Shown here piece by piece: positions 1 to 8,546 of a stretch of DNA of 18,232 nucleotides (its first letter is position 1; each line of letters opens with the position of its first letter). Made by a program: the position numbers and the translations under genes. The DNA comes from an uncultured Peptostreptococcaceae bacterium. Its GTDB lineage: Bacteria; Bacillota; Clostridia; Tissierellales; Peptoniphilaceae. The notes below the pieces were generated by a model. That model worked only from the letters and a program-made list of their open reading frames with translations. It had not been told where the DNA came from and did not search any database. The stretch lies in NCBI GenBank assembly GCA_945910665.1, contig CAMDZK010000002.1, positions 1-18,232 of the forward strand. The letters run 5' to 3'.

Positions 1-446
<446 letters not shown>

Positions 447-453
447 ACGCAAT

Positions 454-483
454 GAGTGAAGTCTTCGGGTTTCACTCTTTTTA
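454..483 (+). terminator. Rho-independent terminator of eno
   Basis: A perfect 7-bp stem, GAGTGAA (454-460) with TTCACTC (471-477), closes a 10-nt loop and is followed by TTTTTT from 478. It lies 7 nt past the eno stop. It overlaps an upstream ATG (452) that is in frame with the next gene, which argues against that ATG as the translation start. Confidence 0.85.
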
Positions 484-499
484 TGAAAGGAAGAAGCGA

Positions 500-802
500 T
501 TGAAGATTGAAAGAGAAAAACTTGTCGTAGAGAAGATGATTCAAATGTACTGTAAAGGGAATCACCGAACCGATTGTCTATGTGATGATTGTCATGCGCT
601 TTTTAAATATGCCGAAAAAAGGTTGAATCAATGTCCGTGGAAGGATGACAAGCCCTTTTGTTCACACTGCACGATTAGTTGTTATGAAAAAGAACAACAG
701 GAACAAATAAAAACTGTCATGCGTTATGCTGGACCACGGATGATTTACCATCACCCGATTCTTGCACTGCAACACATGTGGGAGGCAAAAAAAGACAGAT
801 AA
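500..802 (+). CDS. YgbA-family (nitrous oxide-stimulated promoter family) protein
   Basis: This encodes a small cysteine-rich protein of 100 residues if started at TTG 500. It resembles the YgbA/'nitrous oxide-stimulated promoter' family: N-terminal IEREK..VEKMI.MYCKGNH, a Cys-rich middle (Cys 18, 26, 28, 31, 45, 54, 57, 61) and the hallmark C-terminus VMRYAGPRMIYHHPILAL. Eight cysteines suggest metal or Fe-S binding, but that is inference. In E. coli ygbA is linked to nitrosative stress; the molecular role is not well established. I prefer TTG 500 because a purine-rich AAAGGAAG lies 6-8 nt upstream and family proteins begin near this point. The longer in-frame ATG at 452 would translate through the eno terminator hairpin. 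No clear promoter or strong terminator was seen for it; a weak ACAGA/TCTGT hairpin with T's lies at 795-815. Confidence 0.8.
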   Translation: MKIEREKLVVEKMIQMYCKGNHRTDCLCDDCHALFKYAEKRLNQCPWKDDKPFCSHCTISCYEKEQQEQIKTVMRYAGPRMIYHHPILALQHMWEAKKDR

Positions 803-822
803 TGTTCTCTGTTTTACGATAT

Positions 823-830
823 GGTATAAA
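823..830 (+). promoter_or_regulatory. Extended -10 element before the decayed signalling locus
   Basis: TGGTATAAA (TGn plus TATAAA at 825-830) lies 13 nt before the TTG of the response-regulator remnant, with an AGGTGATG ribosome-binding-like sequence at 833-840. No good -35 was found. It looks like the surviving promoter of the relic locus. Confidence 0.4.
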
Positions 831-842
831 ATAGGTGATGAT

Positions 843-926
843 TTGATTCACATAGCCATTTGCGATGATGAACCTCAGGTTCATACACCTCTGATGCCCA
901 CATACCAGTCGTACGCACAACACTAG
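843..926 (+). pseudogene. N-terminal remnant of a LytTR/AgrA-type response regulator
   Basis: TTG 843 opens 27 codons reading LIHIAICDDEPQVH... and then stops at TAG 924-926. The motif hIAICDDE is the classic first strand and acidic pocket of receiver domains, especially of AgrA/LytTR-type regulators of Gram-positive peptide signalling. Everything after about residue 27 (phospho-acceptor Asp, LytTR DNA-binding domain) is missing. 15 nt later the text switches to a kinase C-terminus, so a large internal deletion has fused the two ends of a regulator-kinase pair. It cannot make a functional regulator. The identification rests on one short but characteristic motif. Confidence 0.6.
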
Positions 927-937
927 AAACTGATTGA

Positions 938-1231
938 AGTATTCTCACCGGGAATGTACTGGATAATGCCATAGAATCCAACTTGCAACTTCCCGAATCA
1001 GAGCGTTTTATTCGCATGTTTATGGATATGAAAAATACCCAGTTGTATTTATCCGTAACAAGTGCAGCGCCGCCGGAAAAAGAATAAGCTTGGAAGTATT
1101 TTTCCCTCGACAAAAGGAAAGGCCCATGGTTTCGGTCTCCCACGAATTGATGAAGTCGAAAAAATGGAGGATACCTGAAAAGAAACAGTCAATGTGGTGC
1201 GTTTACAACGGAACTTTTACTTCCCCAATAA
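938..1231 (+). pseudogene. C-terminal remnant of an AgrC/ComD-like GHKL sensor kinase, frameshifted
   Basis: Three reading frames together spell the ATPase domain of a GHKL (HATPase_c_5) kinase. From 941 the frame reads ILTGNVLDNAIESN (N box; expected GN.LDNAIEA), continuing to a TAA at 1085-1087. A second frame from 1125 reads HGFGLPRIDEV (G2 box, expected KGHGFGL). The run GGCCC at 1121-1125 appears to carry one C too many, because KG precedes in another frame. A third frame gives GGYLKRNSQCGAFTTELLLP and ends at TAA 1229-1231, matching the usual end of these kinases. The sensor/membrane half and the dimerisation His are absent. This is a clear relic, probably of an agr-like quorum-sensing or bacteriocin-control kinase; the peptide partner is unknown. 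Confidence 0.75.
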
Positions 1232-1260
1232 CCATTCATCCCCCACATGATACGATTTAT

Positions 1261-1290
1261 CCCCTAAAAATCTTTTAGGGGAATTTTTTT
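1261..1290 (+). terminator. Rho-independent terminator of the decayed kinase gene
   Basis: Perfect 9-bp stem CCCCTAAAA (1261-1269) with TTTTAGGGG (1273-1281), 3-nt loop ATC, then AA and seven T's (1284-1290). It lies 30 nt after the kinase stop and is still intact although the gene is not. Confidence 0.9.
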
Positions 1291-1322
1291 GTTATGCTAT
1301 GGAGAAGAAGGAGGGATTGGCG

Positions 1323-1633
1323 ATGACTGAAAAAAGAAGTACAGTGAATAATTTGCGTTTTATGATCCAAACTGCCTATGATGCTGCACCGTCTGTTTTG
1401 TAGTTTTTGTTTTGATGGGGCTCTTATCCGTTGCAATTCAATCTGCACAACTATGATTCACACCTCTTTTACTGGAGGCGATTGAATCATTTCTCATCGC
1501 CTTTCTTCCTGCCGCTTTGCAGACTGTATTCTCGTGATGGACGAAGGAAGAGTCATTTAAGACGGAACCCATCATGCACTGGTGCAATAGAGATGGACAA
1601 TATTTTAAATTGTGGAATGTACAAGCCCAATAG
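1323..1633 (+). pseudogene. ABC exporter (ABC-type multidrug/peptide exporter) collapsed to its two ends
   Basis: An intact start remains (AGGAGGG at about 1309-1315, then ATG 1323) reading MTEKRSTVNNLRFMIQTAYD, then a TAG. A +1 frame continues as FVVFVLMGLLSVAIQSAQL, stop, FTPLLLEAIE: the first membrane helix and extracellular loop of an ABC exporter. At about 1519 the text jumps to the far end of the ATPase domain: ADCILVMDEGRVI, TAA at 1558, DGTHHALVQ. After another frameshift NRDGQYFKLWNVQAQ ends at TAG 1631-1633, the standard end of fused permease-ATPase exporters. About 500 residues, including Walker A, signature and Walker B, are deleted. Several stops and at least two frameshifts mean it is dead. 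Next to the agr-like kinase remnant it may have exported a peptide; that is inference. Confidence 0.75.
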
Positions 1634-1646
1634 TATCAATAATTTT

Positions 1647-1673
1647 CACGCCCTCATTTTGTTGGGGGTGTTT
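1647..1673 (+). terminator. Possible degraded terminator after the ABC exporter relic
   Basis: CACGCCC (1647-1653) can pair with GGGGGTG (1664-1670) with one G:G mismatch and is followed by only three T's. It lies 13 nt past the relic's stop and is plausible as a decayed terminator. Confidence 0.3.
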
Positions 1674-1716
1674 GCATGGAAAGGTTACAAAAAGATGAAA
1701 AAACTGTAGCTATTCA

Positions 1717-1745
1717 TTGAACTTTTAACATTCCTATGTTAATAT
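1717..1745 (+). promoter_or_regulatory. Sigma-A-type promoter for secG-hppA
   Basis: -35 TTGAAC (1717-1722), 17-nt spacer, -10 TAATAT (1740-1745). This close-to-consensus promoter lies 38 nt before the secG GTG and is well placed to drive secG and the closely following hppA. Confidence 0.75.
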
Positions 1746-1783
1746 GGAATGAGGCAAAATCACGAACAAATGGGGGTGAAATC

Positions 1784-2005
1784 GTGGAAACATTTTTAAG
1801 CATTTTAATACTTTTGGTCAGTGTCATTATTATCGTTGCTGTTGTTCTGATGGAATCAAAACAACAAGGGTTGGGTGTCATTGATGGTGGCGCAAACCTT
1901 TATGGGCAATCGAGCATGGGCAAAGACCGCATGCTTAATCGCGTAATTATTGGCGCGACAGCCGCATTTATGATTATTGCACTTGTGATGGCGATCGTCG
2001 CCTAA
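1784..2005 (+). CDS. secG: Preprotein translocase subunit SecG
   Basis: A 73-residue protein with the SecG layout: transmembrane helix 1 at about residues 4-23, the conserved cytoplasmic segment [18 protein letters not shown].. with a Gly/Ser-rich loop, then helix 2 at about 49-72. SecG is the small accessory subunit of the SecYEG protein-conducting channel in the cytoplasmic membrane. I chose GTG 1784 because the G-rich TGGGGGTG (1771-1778) sits about 6 nt upstream. A longer frame from ATG 1736 would begin inside the -10 element and is unlikely. It has its own promoter and is followed after 20 nt by hppA with no terminator, so the two are probably co-transcribed. secG near rnr and smpB is a conserved Firmicutes arrangement. 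Confidence 0.93.
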   Translation: METFLSILILLVSVIIIVAVVLMESKQQGLGVIDGGANLYGQSSMGKDRMLNRVIIGATAAFMIIALVMAIVA

Positions 2006-2025
2006 TATCTTTAAGGAGGATTACT

Positions 2026-4041
2026 TTGGAAGAAATGAGTATTTTTATTTGGCTTGCTCCAATCATTGGGGTATTAGCCATTGGCTTCGCATTTATGCGT
2101 TCGAAGCAAATCGCTTCAAAGTCCGCAGGAAACGACCGCATGAAAGAGCTTGCTGGTTACATCCAAGAAGGTGCGATGGCATTTTTACAACGGGAGTATA
2201 AGACGCTCGTTATTTTTATTGTCGTATTATTTTTCGTTTTAATTTTTGCAATTAACTGGCAAACTGCTGTATGTTTCTTAGTGGGTGCTATGTTCTCCAT
2301 GTTTGCTGGATACATGGGAATGCAAGCAGCAACAAAAGCAAACGTACGTACAACCAATGCTGCGAAAGAAGAAGGCATGTCTGGCGCTCTTCAAATTGCT
2401 TTTTCTGGTGGAGCTGTTATGGGACTTACCGTTGTAGGTCTTGGTATTTTAGGGGTTGGACTTTTATATATTATTTTCCAAGACCCACAAATTTTAACCG
2501 GATTCGGTTTAGGGGCATCATCCATCGCTCTGTTCGCTCGTGTTGGTGGCGGTATCTATACAAAAGCTGCTGACGTTGGAGCTGACCTTGTCGGTAAAGT
2601 AGAAGCAGGGATTCCTGAAGATGACCCAAGAAACCCAGCAGTTATCGCCGATAACGTTGGAGATAACGTCGGTGACGTTGCGGGAATGGGTGCTGACTTA
2701 TTTGAATCCTATGTTGGCGCAATTGTTTCTGCGATTACACTTGGTATTCCAGCCTTCGGAATGAAGGGTGTTGAATTTGCACTAGCATTAGCTGCTGTTG
2801 GGGTCATCGCTTCCATTATTGGTATCTTCTTTGTCCGTGGAAATGGAGATCCTCAAAAATCCCTTAACATGGGTACTTTTGTCAGTTCTGGAATTACGAT
2901 GATTGTTGCATTTTTCTTGAGCCGCATGATCTTAGATTCCATGGCACCATTTATTGCAATTGTAGTTGGTCTTGCTGTTGGATTAATTATCGCTCAAATC
3001 ACTGAATACTATACTTCCGATGCGCATAAACCAGTACAAAAGATTGCTCGTGAATCTGAAACTGGCGCATCGACAAATATTATTTCTGGTCTTGGTGTTG
3101 GTATGCTTTCTACAACATTCCCGATCATCGTCATTGCGATTGGTATTATCGTTGCATACTACGCATCCAACGGTGCGACAAATGCAATTGAAGGACTCTA
3201 TGGTATTGCCCTTGCCGCTGTTGGTATGCTTTCCACAGCAGGTATGACCATTGCCGTTGACGCGTATGGCCCAATTGCTGACAACGCAGGTGGAATTGCA
3301 GAAATGGCAGGACTTCCACACGATGTACGTGACATCACAGACCACCTTGACTCTGTTGGGAATACAACAGCTGCGATTGGTAAAGGATTTGCGATTGGTT
3401 CTGCTGCCCTTACAGCACTTGCACTGTTTGCCTCCTACACACAAGCAACTGGTTTAACCGCAATCTCCTTAACATCACCTACAGTCATCGCTGGATTATT
3501 CATTGGTGGTATGCTTCCATTCTTATTTGCTGCACTTACTATGGATGCGGTTTCTACATCTGCGAATGCGATGATTGAAGAAGTTCGTCGTCAATTCCGT
3601 GAATTCCCAGGAATCATGGAAGGAAAAGATAAACCTGACTATGGTCGTTGCGTAGACATTAGTACAAAAGCAGCCCTTCGTGAGATGACTGTTCCTGGAA
3701 TTTTAGCGGTGGTCGCACCAATCGCCATTGGTTTACTCTTAGGAGCAGAAGCATTGGGTGGACTTTTAGGTGGTGCCCTTGTTACAGGCGTACTCATGGC
3801 AATCTTTATGTCAAACGCTGGTGGAGCATGGGATAACGCGAAAAAATACATTGAAGGTGGAGCACACGGTGGTAAAGGTTCTGAAGCGCATAAAGCTGCA
3901 GTTACTGGAGATACAGTCGGTGACCCATTCAAAGATACTTCTGGTCCATCGTTGAACATCTTAATCAAACTGATGACAATTGTTTCTGTAGTATTCGCAT
4001 CATTATTTGGCCAAGGATTATTCTTCACTTGGTTCATGTAA
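2026..4041 (+). CDS. hppA: Membrane-bound K+-dependent, probably Na+-translocating pyrophosphatase
   Basis: This 671-residue, roughly 16-helix membrane pyrophosphatase (family size 650-750) hydrolyses PPi and pumps cations out of the cell. Substrate-site motifs are [22 protein letters not shown] followed by the acidic [19 protein letters not shown], with further conserved segments [37 protein letters not shown], and near the end [14 protein letters not shown] and [15 protein letters not shown]. Ala449 in GNTTAA is the residue that marks K+-dependent enzymes (Lys in K+-independent ones). Glu227 in DLFESYVGA sits where Na+-pumping members such as Thermotoga keep their gate glutamate. TTG 2026 is chosen as start because AAGGAGGA (2012-2019) is 6 nt upstream; ATG 2035 would be too far. 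It lies inside the usual secG-rnr pair and ends at a strong terminator. Na+ versus H+ specificity is inference. Confidence 0.95.
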   Translation: MEEMSIFIWLAPIIGVLAIGFAFMRSKQIASKSAGNDRMKELAGYIQEGAMAFLQREYKTLVIFIVVLFFVLIFAINWQTAVCFLVGAMFSMFAGYMGMQAATKANVRTTNAAKEEGMSGALQIAFSGGAVMGLTVVGLGILGVGLLYIIFQDPQILTGFGLGASSIALFARVGGGIYTKAADVGADLVGKVEAGIPEDDPRNPAVIADNVGDNVGDVAGMGADLFESYVGAIVSAITLGIPAFGMKGVEFALALAAVGVIASIIGIFFVRGNGDPQKSLNMGTFVSSGITMIVAFFLSRMILDSMAPFIAIVVGLAVGLIIAQITEYYTSDAHKPVQKIARESETGASTNIISGLGVGMLSTTFPIIVIAIGIIVAYYASNGATNAIEGLYGIALAAVGMLSTAGMTIAVDAYGPIADNAGGIAEMAGLPHDVRDITDHLDSVGNTTAAIGKGFAIGSAALTALALFASYTQATGLTAISLTSPTVIAGLFIGGMLPFLFAALTMDAVSTSANAMIEEVRRQFREFPGIMEGKDKPDYGRCVDISTKAALREMTVPGILAVVAPIAIGLLLGAEALGGLLGGALVTGVLMAIFMSNAGGAWDNAKKYIEGGAHGGKGSEAHKAAVTGDTVGDPFKDTSGPSLNILIKLMTIVSVVFASLFGQGLFFTWFM

Positions 4042-4053
4042 TTGAATTTTCAA

Positions 4054-4085
4054 AGGGTACACCCACTGTGGTGTACTCTTTTTTT
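4054..4085 (+). terminator. Rho-independent terminator of secG-hppA
   Basis: 10-bp stem AGGGTACACC (4054-4063) with GGTGTACTCT (4070-4079), one G:T pair, 6-nt loop, followed by a run of T's (4080-4085). It starts 12 nt after the hppA stop. Confidence 0.92.
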
Positions 4086-4125
4086 ATCTGATTTGGGTAT
4101 ACAATAGAAGAAAAGAGGTGACCCG

Positions 4126-6237
4126 ATGAAATTAAGACAATTAATCCTATCGTACTTAAATGATGAACGATACAATCCATTAACCTTTGAAGAATTATCG
4201 GACGTATTTGAAATTGATAAAAGAGAAGGTCGTTTGTTTCAAGAAGTTCTCCGTGACTTAGAAAAAGAAGGTCATATTCGCTATACAAAAAAAGACCGCA
4301 TCATGCCTGTGGCCCATCAATCGGTGACAGGAACCATTCAAGCATCGGAGAGAGGTTTTGCTTTCTTCATTCCAGATGACGGTTCAGAAGATGTGTTTAT
4401 TCCAGCAAATGATCGAAATGGCGCCATGCACGGGGACAAAGTAAAAATTAAAGTGACAGAAGCATCCCAAGGGGAGAAGAACGCCGTTGGTAAAGTGGTG
4501 AAAGTCACAGAGCGCGCCACGCAAGAAGTCGTCGGCGTATTTTATAAGAAGAAAAACTTTGGATTTGTGGAACCCATCGACCAAAAATTTGATGCAGACA
4601 TTTACCTGCCAGAAGACCAAATCAAAGGATTAAAAACGGGAGATATGGTCATCGTCTCCGTGGAATATCCAAAAAATAATAAAGGTCCAGCAGGTGCTAT
4701 CAAAGAAAAATTGGGTGGAAAAGATGAGCCAGGGATTGATATCACAGCCATTGCAAGAACCCATGGTTTGCCCTACGAATTTCCAGAAGAAGCGATTGAA
4801 CAAGCTGAAAAATTGGACGGAACAATCACCTTAGGGGATCGTAAAGACTTTCGAGACCTTCATACAGTGACGATTGATGGTCCCGATTCAAAAGATTTTG
4901 ACGATGCCATCAGTATTCAAAAAGAAGGGGAGAACTATAGACTTTTTGTGCATATTGCAGATGTAGCACATTACGTGAAAGAGGGCTCGCCCATCGACAA
5001 AGAAGCGTATCAACGAGGGAATTCCGTTTATTTATTAGACCGAGTAATTCCCATGCTTCCAGAGAGACTATCCAATGAACTCTGCTCACTTGTACCCAAT
5101 GAAGATCGCTACACCCAAAGTGTGGAAATGCTTGTGAACCCAAAAGGTGAAGTGAAAGAATACTTTTTCTATTCGTCCATGATTCACAGTAATTATCGCT
5201 TAGTGTATCCAGAAGTATCAGATTTCTTAGAAGGAAAAGAACATCCATATACAGATGAAATGCTTATGGAACAACTCACTTGGATGAAAGAACTCTACGA
5301 AATTTTAGATACTATGCGCACTCAAAAGGGTAGTTTGGATTTTAACTTTGCTGAAACAGCCATCCGTTTGGATGAAATGGGACGCCCCATCGACATTCAA
5401 AGGGCAGAACGACGCGTGGGAAATAAAATCATTGAAGAATTTATGGTCTTAACAAATGAAGTGGTCGGTTCTCATTTTGCCCATTTGAAGGTGCCGATTT
5501 TATACCGTATCCACGAAAAACCATCGCCTGAAAAGGAACAAACACTACGCACCCTCCTTCATAACTTTAATCACACCATCAAAGGAAAAGAAATTCACCC
5601 GAAAGATTTACAAAAAGTCTTGTTAGACAGTGCTGGAAAGAAAGAAGCACCGCTTTTGCATATGCTGATTTTACGCAGTCTTTCAAAAGCGCGCTATGGG
5701 ATTGAAACAGAAATTCACTTTGGACTTGCATCAACCCATTATGCTCATTTTACATCGCCCATCAGACGATATGCTGACCTTGTCGTTCATCGCGTACTTT
5801 ATAAAGAAATCAAAGGCTTGCCACACGACACATCACCCGAACGGGCAGATCGTCTTGCGAAAATTGGAGAACACGTGTCTGATACTGAACAAAAAGCAGA
5901 AAATGCAGAACGTGATGTAGAAGATTTAAAAATGGCTGAATACATGGAACAACATATTGGAGAATGTTTTGAAGGAATGATTTCATCCATTACAAACTTT
6001 GGCATGTTTATCCAGCTGGAAAATACTGTGGAAGGACTCATCCATTTGAAAAATATGGATGGTTTCTACGAATTCCATGAAGAAGATTATAGTCTGCGTA
6101 AACGAGATGGCGATACCGTCTATCGCTTAGGTGACATTGTCAACATTTGCGTCGACAAGGTCGATATTGAACGAAAACAAATTGACTTCCGCTTGGCGGA
6201 TGAAGAGGAACAACATGAAGATACTCGCACAAAATAA
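4126..6237 (+). CDS. rnr: Ribonuclease R (3'-5' exoribonuclease)
   Basis: A 703-residue RNase R of the RNB family, a processive 3'-5' exoribonuclease that degrades structured RNA and works with SmpB/tmRNA in clearing stalled mRNAs. Domains in order: N-terminal winged-helix (about 1-65), two cold-shock OB folds (about 65-220; [16 protein letters not shown] and [12 protein letters not shown]), RNB catalytic domain (about 235-570) and S1 domain (about 620-695; [17 protein letters not shown]). The catalytic signature [14 protein letters not shown] supplies the metal-binding aspartates D251, D257, D259 and D260. The Lys-rich tail of some RNase R proteins is short here. GAGGTG is 5-6 nt before ATG 4126. 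A -10-like TATACAAT lies at 4098-4105, but no clear -35 is visible. The last 23 nt overlap smpB, indicating translational coupling. Confidence 0.96.
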   Translation: MKLRQLILSYLNDERYNPLTFEELSDVFEIDKREGRLFQEVLRDLEKEGHIRYTKKDRIMPVAHQSVTGTIQASERGFAFFIPDDGSEDVFIPANDRNGAMHGDKVKIKVTEASQGEKNAVGKVVKVTERATQEVVGVFYKKKNFGFVEPIDQKFDADIYLPEDQIKGLKTGDMVIVSVEYPKNNKGPAGAIKEKLGGKDEPGIDITAIARTHGLPYEFPEEAIEQAEKLDGTITLGDRKDFRDLHTVTIDGPDSKDFDDAISIQKEGENYRLFVHIADVAHYVKEGSPIDKEAYQRGNSVYLLDRVIPMLPERLSNELCSLVPNEDRYTQSVEMLVNPKGEVKEYFFYSSMIHSNYRLVYPEVSDFLEGKEHPYTDEMLMEQLTWMKELYEILDTMRTQKGSLDFNFAETAIRLDEMGRPIDIQRAERRVGNKIIEEFMVLTNEVVGSHFAHLKVPILYRIHEKPSPEKEQTLRTLLHNFNHTIKGKEIHPKDLQKVLLDSAGKKEAPLLHMLILRSLSKARYGIETEIHFGLASTHYAHFTSPIRRYADLVVHRVLYKEIKGLPHDTSPERADRLAKIGEHVSDTEQKAENAERDVEDLKMAEYMEQHIGECFEGMISSITNFGMFIQLENTVEGLIHLKNMDGFYEFHEEDYSLRKRDGDTVYRLGDIVNICVDKVDIERKQIDFRLADEEEQHEDTRTK

Positions 6238-6661
6238 GAAAGCCAATTTTTCTTATTTTATAGAAGAAACCTATGAAACGGGCATCGTTTTGAAAGGGAC
6301 AGAAGTGAAGTCTATTCGCCAAGGAAAGGCGAATCTAAAAGAATCCTATGCCCAAATTAATGACGGTGAACTCTTTTTATTCGGATGCCACATTAGCCCC
6401 TATGAACAGGGAAATATTCATAATGTTGACCCTTTGCGCGTAAGAAAGCTATTGATGCACCGAAGGGAAATTGACCGTTTGAATGGAAAATTAAAAGAGC
6501 AAGGGTACACTCTCGTACCCTTGTCCATGTATTTAAAGGATGGCAAAGTGAAGGTTTCCCTTGGTCTTGGAAAAGGGAAAAAACTCCATGACAAACGAGA
6601 AACCATCGCGAAAAAAGACGCCGAACGGCGCATGCAAAAAGCCATGCGCGTGGAACGATAA
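6215..6661 (+). CDS. smpB: SsrA-binding protein SmpB
   Basis: A 148-residue SmpB, the tmRNA partner that brings SsrA to stalled ribosomes for trans-translation. Typical motifs are [20 protein letters not shown] (N-terminal strand), [51 protein letters not shown] and the basic tail [19 protein letters not shown], which enters the ribosomal A site. ATG 6215 is chosen because AGAGG (6204-6208) lies just upstream and SmpB proteins start at this point; upstream in-frame ATGs (6131, 6200) would add residues encoded inside rnr. It overlaps rnr by 23 nt in another frame, the classic rnr-smpB pair. No ssrA (tmRNA) gene was found in the window. A bidirectional terminator follows directly. Confidence 0.96.
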   Translation: MKILAQNKKANFSYFIEETYETGIVLKGTEVKSIRQGKANLKESYAQINDGELFLFGCHISPYEQGNIHNVDPLRVRKLLMHRREIDRLNGKLKEQGYTLVPLSMYLKDGKVKVSLGLGKGKKLHDKRETIAKKDAERRMQKAMRVER

Positions 6662-6684
6662 AAACCCGCATACCGCGGGTTTTT
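6661..6684. terminator. Bidirectional terminator between convergent smpB and sulfurtransferase genes
   Basis: 9-bp stem AAAACCCGC (6661-6669) with GCGGGTTTT (6675-6683), loop ATACC. T-rich flanks occur on both strands. It begins at the last base of the smpB stop and ends 2 nt from the sulfurtransferase stop, so it can serve both genes. Confidence 0.88.
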
Positions 6685-6685
6685 G

Positions 6686-7477
6686 TTATTTCACTTGTTC
6701 AATTTCATTGCCTGGGTTAGAGACCCAGTCGCTAAAGCTACCGGCGTATAGATTTGCATCGATGCCAATCTCATCTAAAAGCAGTAAATCGTATCCTGCT
6801 GTCATTCCAGAACCACAGTAGACGGTAATCGGCTTAGCTCCAAGATCGCCAAAGTATTCTTTGATTTTGTCTGCGTCTAAATCTTCATCCCACAACGTGT
6901 CTTGATAGGGAAAATTTAACGCACCCGGAATGTGTCCTGTGTTTTCTTTGTCATCGCTTTCATAGCCTGCAAAGCGCGCTCGGTCTCTTGCATCGATTAA
7001 AGTTTCTTGTCCCATGCGTTCTTTCACGTCTTCTTGGGTGAGTACACGGTCTTCATCAAAGGAAAGTCCTGTTCCCATTTCATCGATAGGAATCTCTATT
7101 CCTGAGACGACCCGGTCTTTCATCCACTCGGATTTTGGTGCGTAAAGAACGACAACATCTTGTACTCCGATGAATTTTAGCATATACCATGCGCGAAATA
7201 GTCCTATATTATACCCTTCCGTATAAAGGAGAATGGGCGTGTCTGCGCTAATCCCTTTTTCCATCATTTTTTGGGCAAAAGCATGCATGTCTGGAAGAGG
7301 ATTTCTTCCCGAACCCGTTTCTTTGGTTCCTGTTAAGTCCGTTTTCACGTCGATAAAAAGCGAACCTGGCATGTGCATTTGCTCGTAGAGTTCTCGCTCT
7401 TCTTCATTGTGTGCTACATAAATATATTGTCTATGTCGGTGATTGTCTAGCTCTGCAATAGAAATTCGATTTTTCAT
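6686..7477 (-). CDS. Rhodanese-type sulfurtransferase (3-mercaptopyruvate sulfurtransferase-like)
   Basis: A 263-residue protein with two tandem rhodanese domains. The N-terminal domain (about 1-135) keeps the fold (MPGSLFIDVKTDL; LFRAWYMLKFIGVQDVVVL) but lacks a catalytic Cys. The C-terminal domain (about 140-263) has TLIDARDRARFAGYE, GHIPGALNFPY and the active loop CGSGMTA with Cys221. CGSG(V/M)TA is the mercaptopyruvate-sulfurtransferase form rather than the thiosulfate-rhodanese CRKGVTA form, so transfer of sulfur from 3-mercaptopyruvate to a thiol or protein acceptor is most likely; thiosulfate use remains possible. GGGGG lies 6 nt before the ATG. A -10-like TATATATACAT is present upstream on this strand. 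The aldolase terminator lies between it and the upstream aldolase gene, so it appears to be its own transcript. No secretion signal is seen. Confidence 0.87.
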   Translation of the reverse strand: MKNRISIAELDNHRHRQYIYVAHNEEERELYEQMHMPGSLFIDVKTDLTGTKETGSGRNPLPDMHAFAQKMMEKGISADTPILLYTEGYNIGLFRAWYMLKFIGVQDVVVLYAPKSEWMKDRVVSGIEIPIDEMGTGLSFDEDRVLTQEDVKERMGQETLIDARDRARFAGYESDDKENTGHIPGALNFPYQDTLWDEDLDADKIKEYFGDLGAKPITVYCGSGMTAGYDLLLLDEIGIDANLYAGSFSDWVSNPGNEIEQVK

Positions 7478-7510
7478 AAAAACCCCCTTTTCGATGTATA
7501 TATACCCTAG

Positions 7511-7538
7511 AAAAAACCAGTGAGGGGACTCACTGGTT
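7511..7538 (-). terminator. Rho-independent terminator of the aldolase gene
   Basis: On the minus strand AACCAGTGAG pairs with CTCACTGGTT (plus 7529-7538 with 7515-7524), a perfect 10-bp stem with a 4-nt loop, followed by a T-run (plus A's 7511-7516). It begins 5 nt after the aldolase stop. Confidence 0.92.
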
Positions 7539-7543
7539 AGTAC

Positions 7544-8446
7544 TTATTTATTTTCTACTTTGTTGGTCGATGCATCGTAAATTGCATCGATGGAATGGGT
7601 GAGGTGATCTCCAAATTGTTCATCGTTCTGGTCGATACTTAAACCTTCTGCTAATGCACGTGAGAAACTTGCAACGAGTCCATCATTTTTTCTCAATAAG
7701 TCATTCGCTTCTGTTTGGCTGTACCCACCAGACAAAGCGACAACACGAAGGACGTTTTTATCTTTGACGAGTTTCTTATAGCGGTTGGGGTGGGATGGAA
7801 TCGTAAGTTTTAGCATGACTTGCTCGTGATTGTGGAAATCGTGAAGTTCCTTTAGGATTTCTGTACGTAAGAATGTTTCAATCTCATCTTTTTCTTCTGC
7901 ATCAATTGCTACTTCAGGTTCGATGATAGGAACCAAACCTTTTGCAATGACTTTCTTTGCCACAGCAAACTGTTGGCGTACAATGTCACGAATGCCAGGT
8001 TCATTATAAGAATGGATGAGGGAACGCATTTTGGTACCAAAAATACCTTTTTCGACGGCATGGTCTAAAAGCGCATCTAAGTCTGGAATTTCTTTCATGC
8101 GTTGGACACCATCGCGCTCTTCTTCTAATCCTTTATCAATTTTTAAGAAAGGCACAATTTTCTTTTCTTCCCACAGGTATTGGGCAGTAGGCATTCCATC
8201 AATTTCAGAATCCATCGTACGTTCAAAGAGAATGGCCCCTAAAATTTTGTCTCCATGAAAAGATTCATTTTTAATAATGCGCGTTCGCATTTCATGGACG
8301 CGTTCAAACATTTCCTCTTCATTTTTGTAATAAGTGTCGTCGACGCCATAAGCGAGGAGCGCTTTTGGAGTTGATCCACCACTCTGATCCAAAGCCGCAA
8401 TAAATCCAGGGTTATTCTTTAGACGGTCAAATTGTTGTTGATTCAT
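7544..8446 (-). CDS. fda: Class I fructose-bisphosphate aldolase
   Basis: A 300-residue class I (Schiff-base) fructose-1,6-bisphosphate aldolase of the bacterial type also found in Staphylococcus and Clostridia. It cleaves FBP to dihydroxyacetone phosphate and glyceraldehyde-3-phosphate in glycolysis, or the reverse in gluconeogenesis, in the cytosol. Visible motifs are [17 protein letters not shown] at residues 14-30, [13 protein letters not shown] (conserved Lys pair), LVPIIEPEV and [12 protein letters not shown], where Lys213 is the expected Schiff-base lysine, then [10 protein letters not shown] (phosphate-binding Gly) and [11 protein letters not shown]. Full length matches the family. 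The ribosome site GAAAGGAG is 6 nt before the ATG. It is divergent from the D-2-hydroxyacid dehydrogenase with about 100 nt between starts and ends at its own terminator, so it is monocistronic. No class II aldolase was seen here. Confidence 0.95.
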   Translation of the reverse strand: MNQQQFDRLKNNPGFIAALDQSGGSTPKALLAYGVDDTYYKNEEEMFERVHEMRTRIIKNESFHGDKILGAILFERTMDSEIDGMPTAQYLWEEKKIVPFLKIDKGLEEERDGVQRMKEIPDLDALLDHAVEKGIFGTKMRSLIHSYNEPGIRDIVRQQFAVAKKVIAKGLVPIIEPEVAIDAEEKDEIETFLRTEILKELHDFHNHEQVMLKLTIPSHPNRYKKLVKDKNVLRVVALSGGYSQTEANDLLRKNDGLVASFSRALAEGLSIDQNDEQFGDHLTHSIDAIYDASTNKVENK

Positions 8447-8546
8447 TGTTTTCTCCTTTCACTTCTTACGGTATAAGTACCCAAACAAAGAAGTAAAACG
8501 CAAAAAGGTGGGGTACAATAGGGTTAAAGAGAAAAAGGAGGATACT

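Noticed and set aside
814..1143. Minus-strand open frame over the relic region
   Set aside because: It is the antisense of the plus-strand kinase and regulator remnants, which carry the recognisable motifs.
2983..3444. Long Cys-rich minus-strand frame inside hppA
   Set aside because: A shadow of the hppA coding frame; no ribosome site and odd composition.
4098..4105. Promoter for rnr (TATACAAT)
   Set aside because: Only a -10-like sequence was found; no -35 at proper spacing, so it is mentioned with the gene but not listed as a site.
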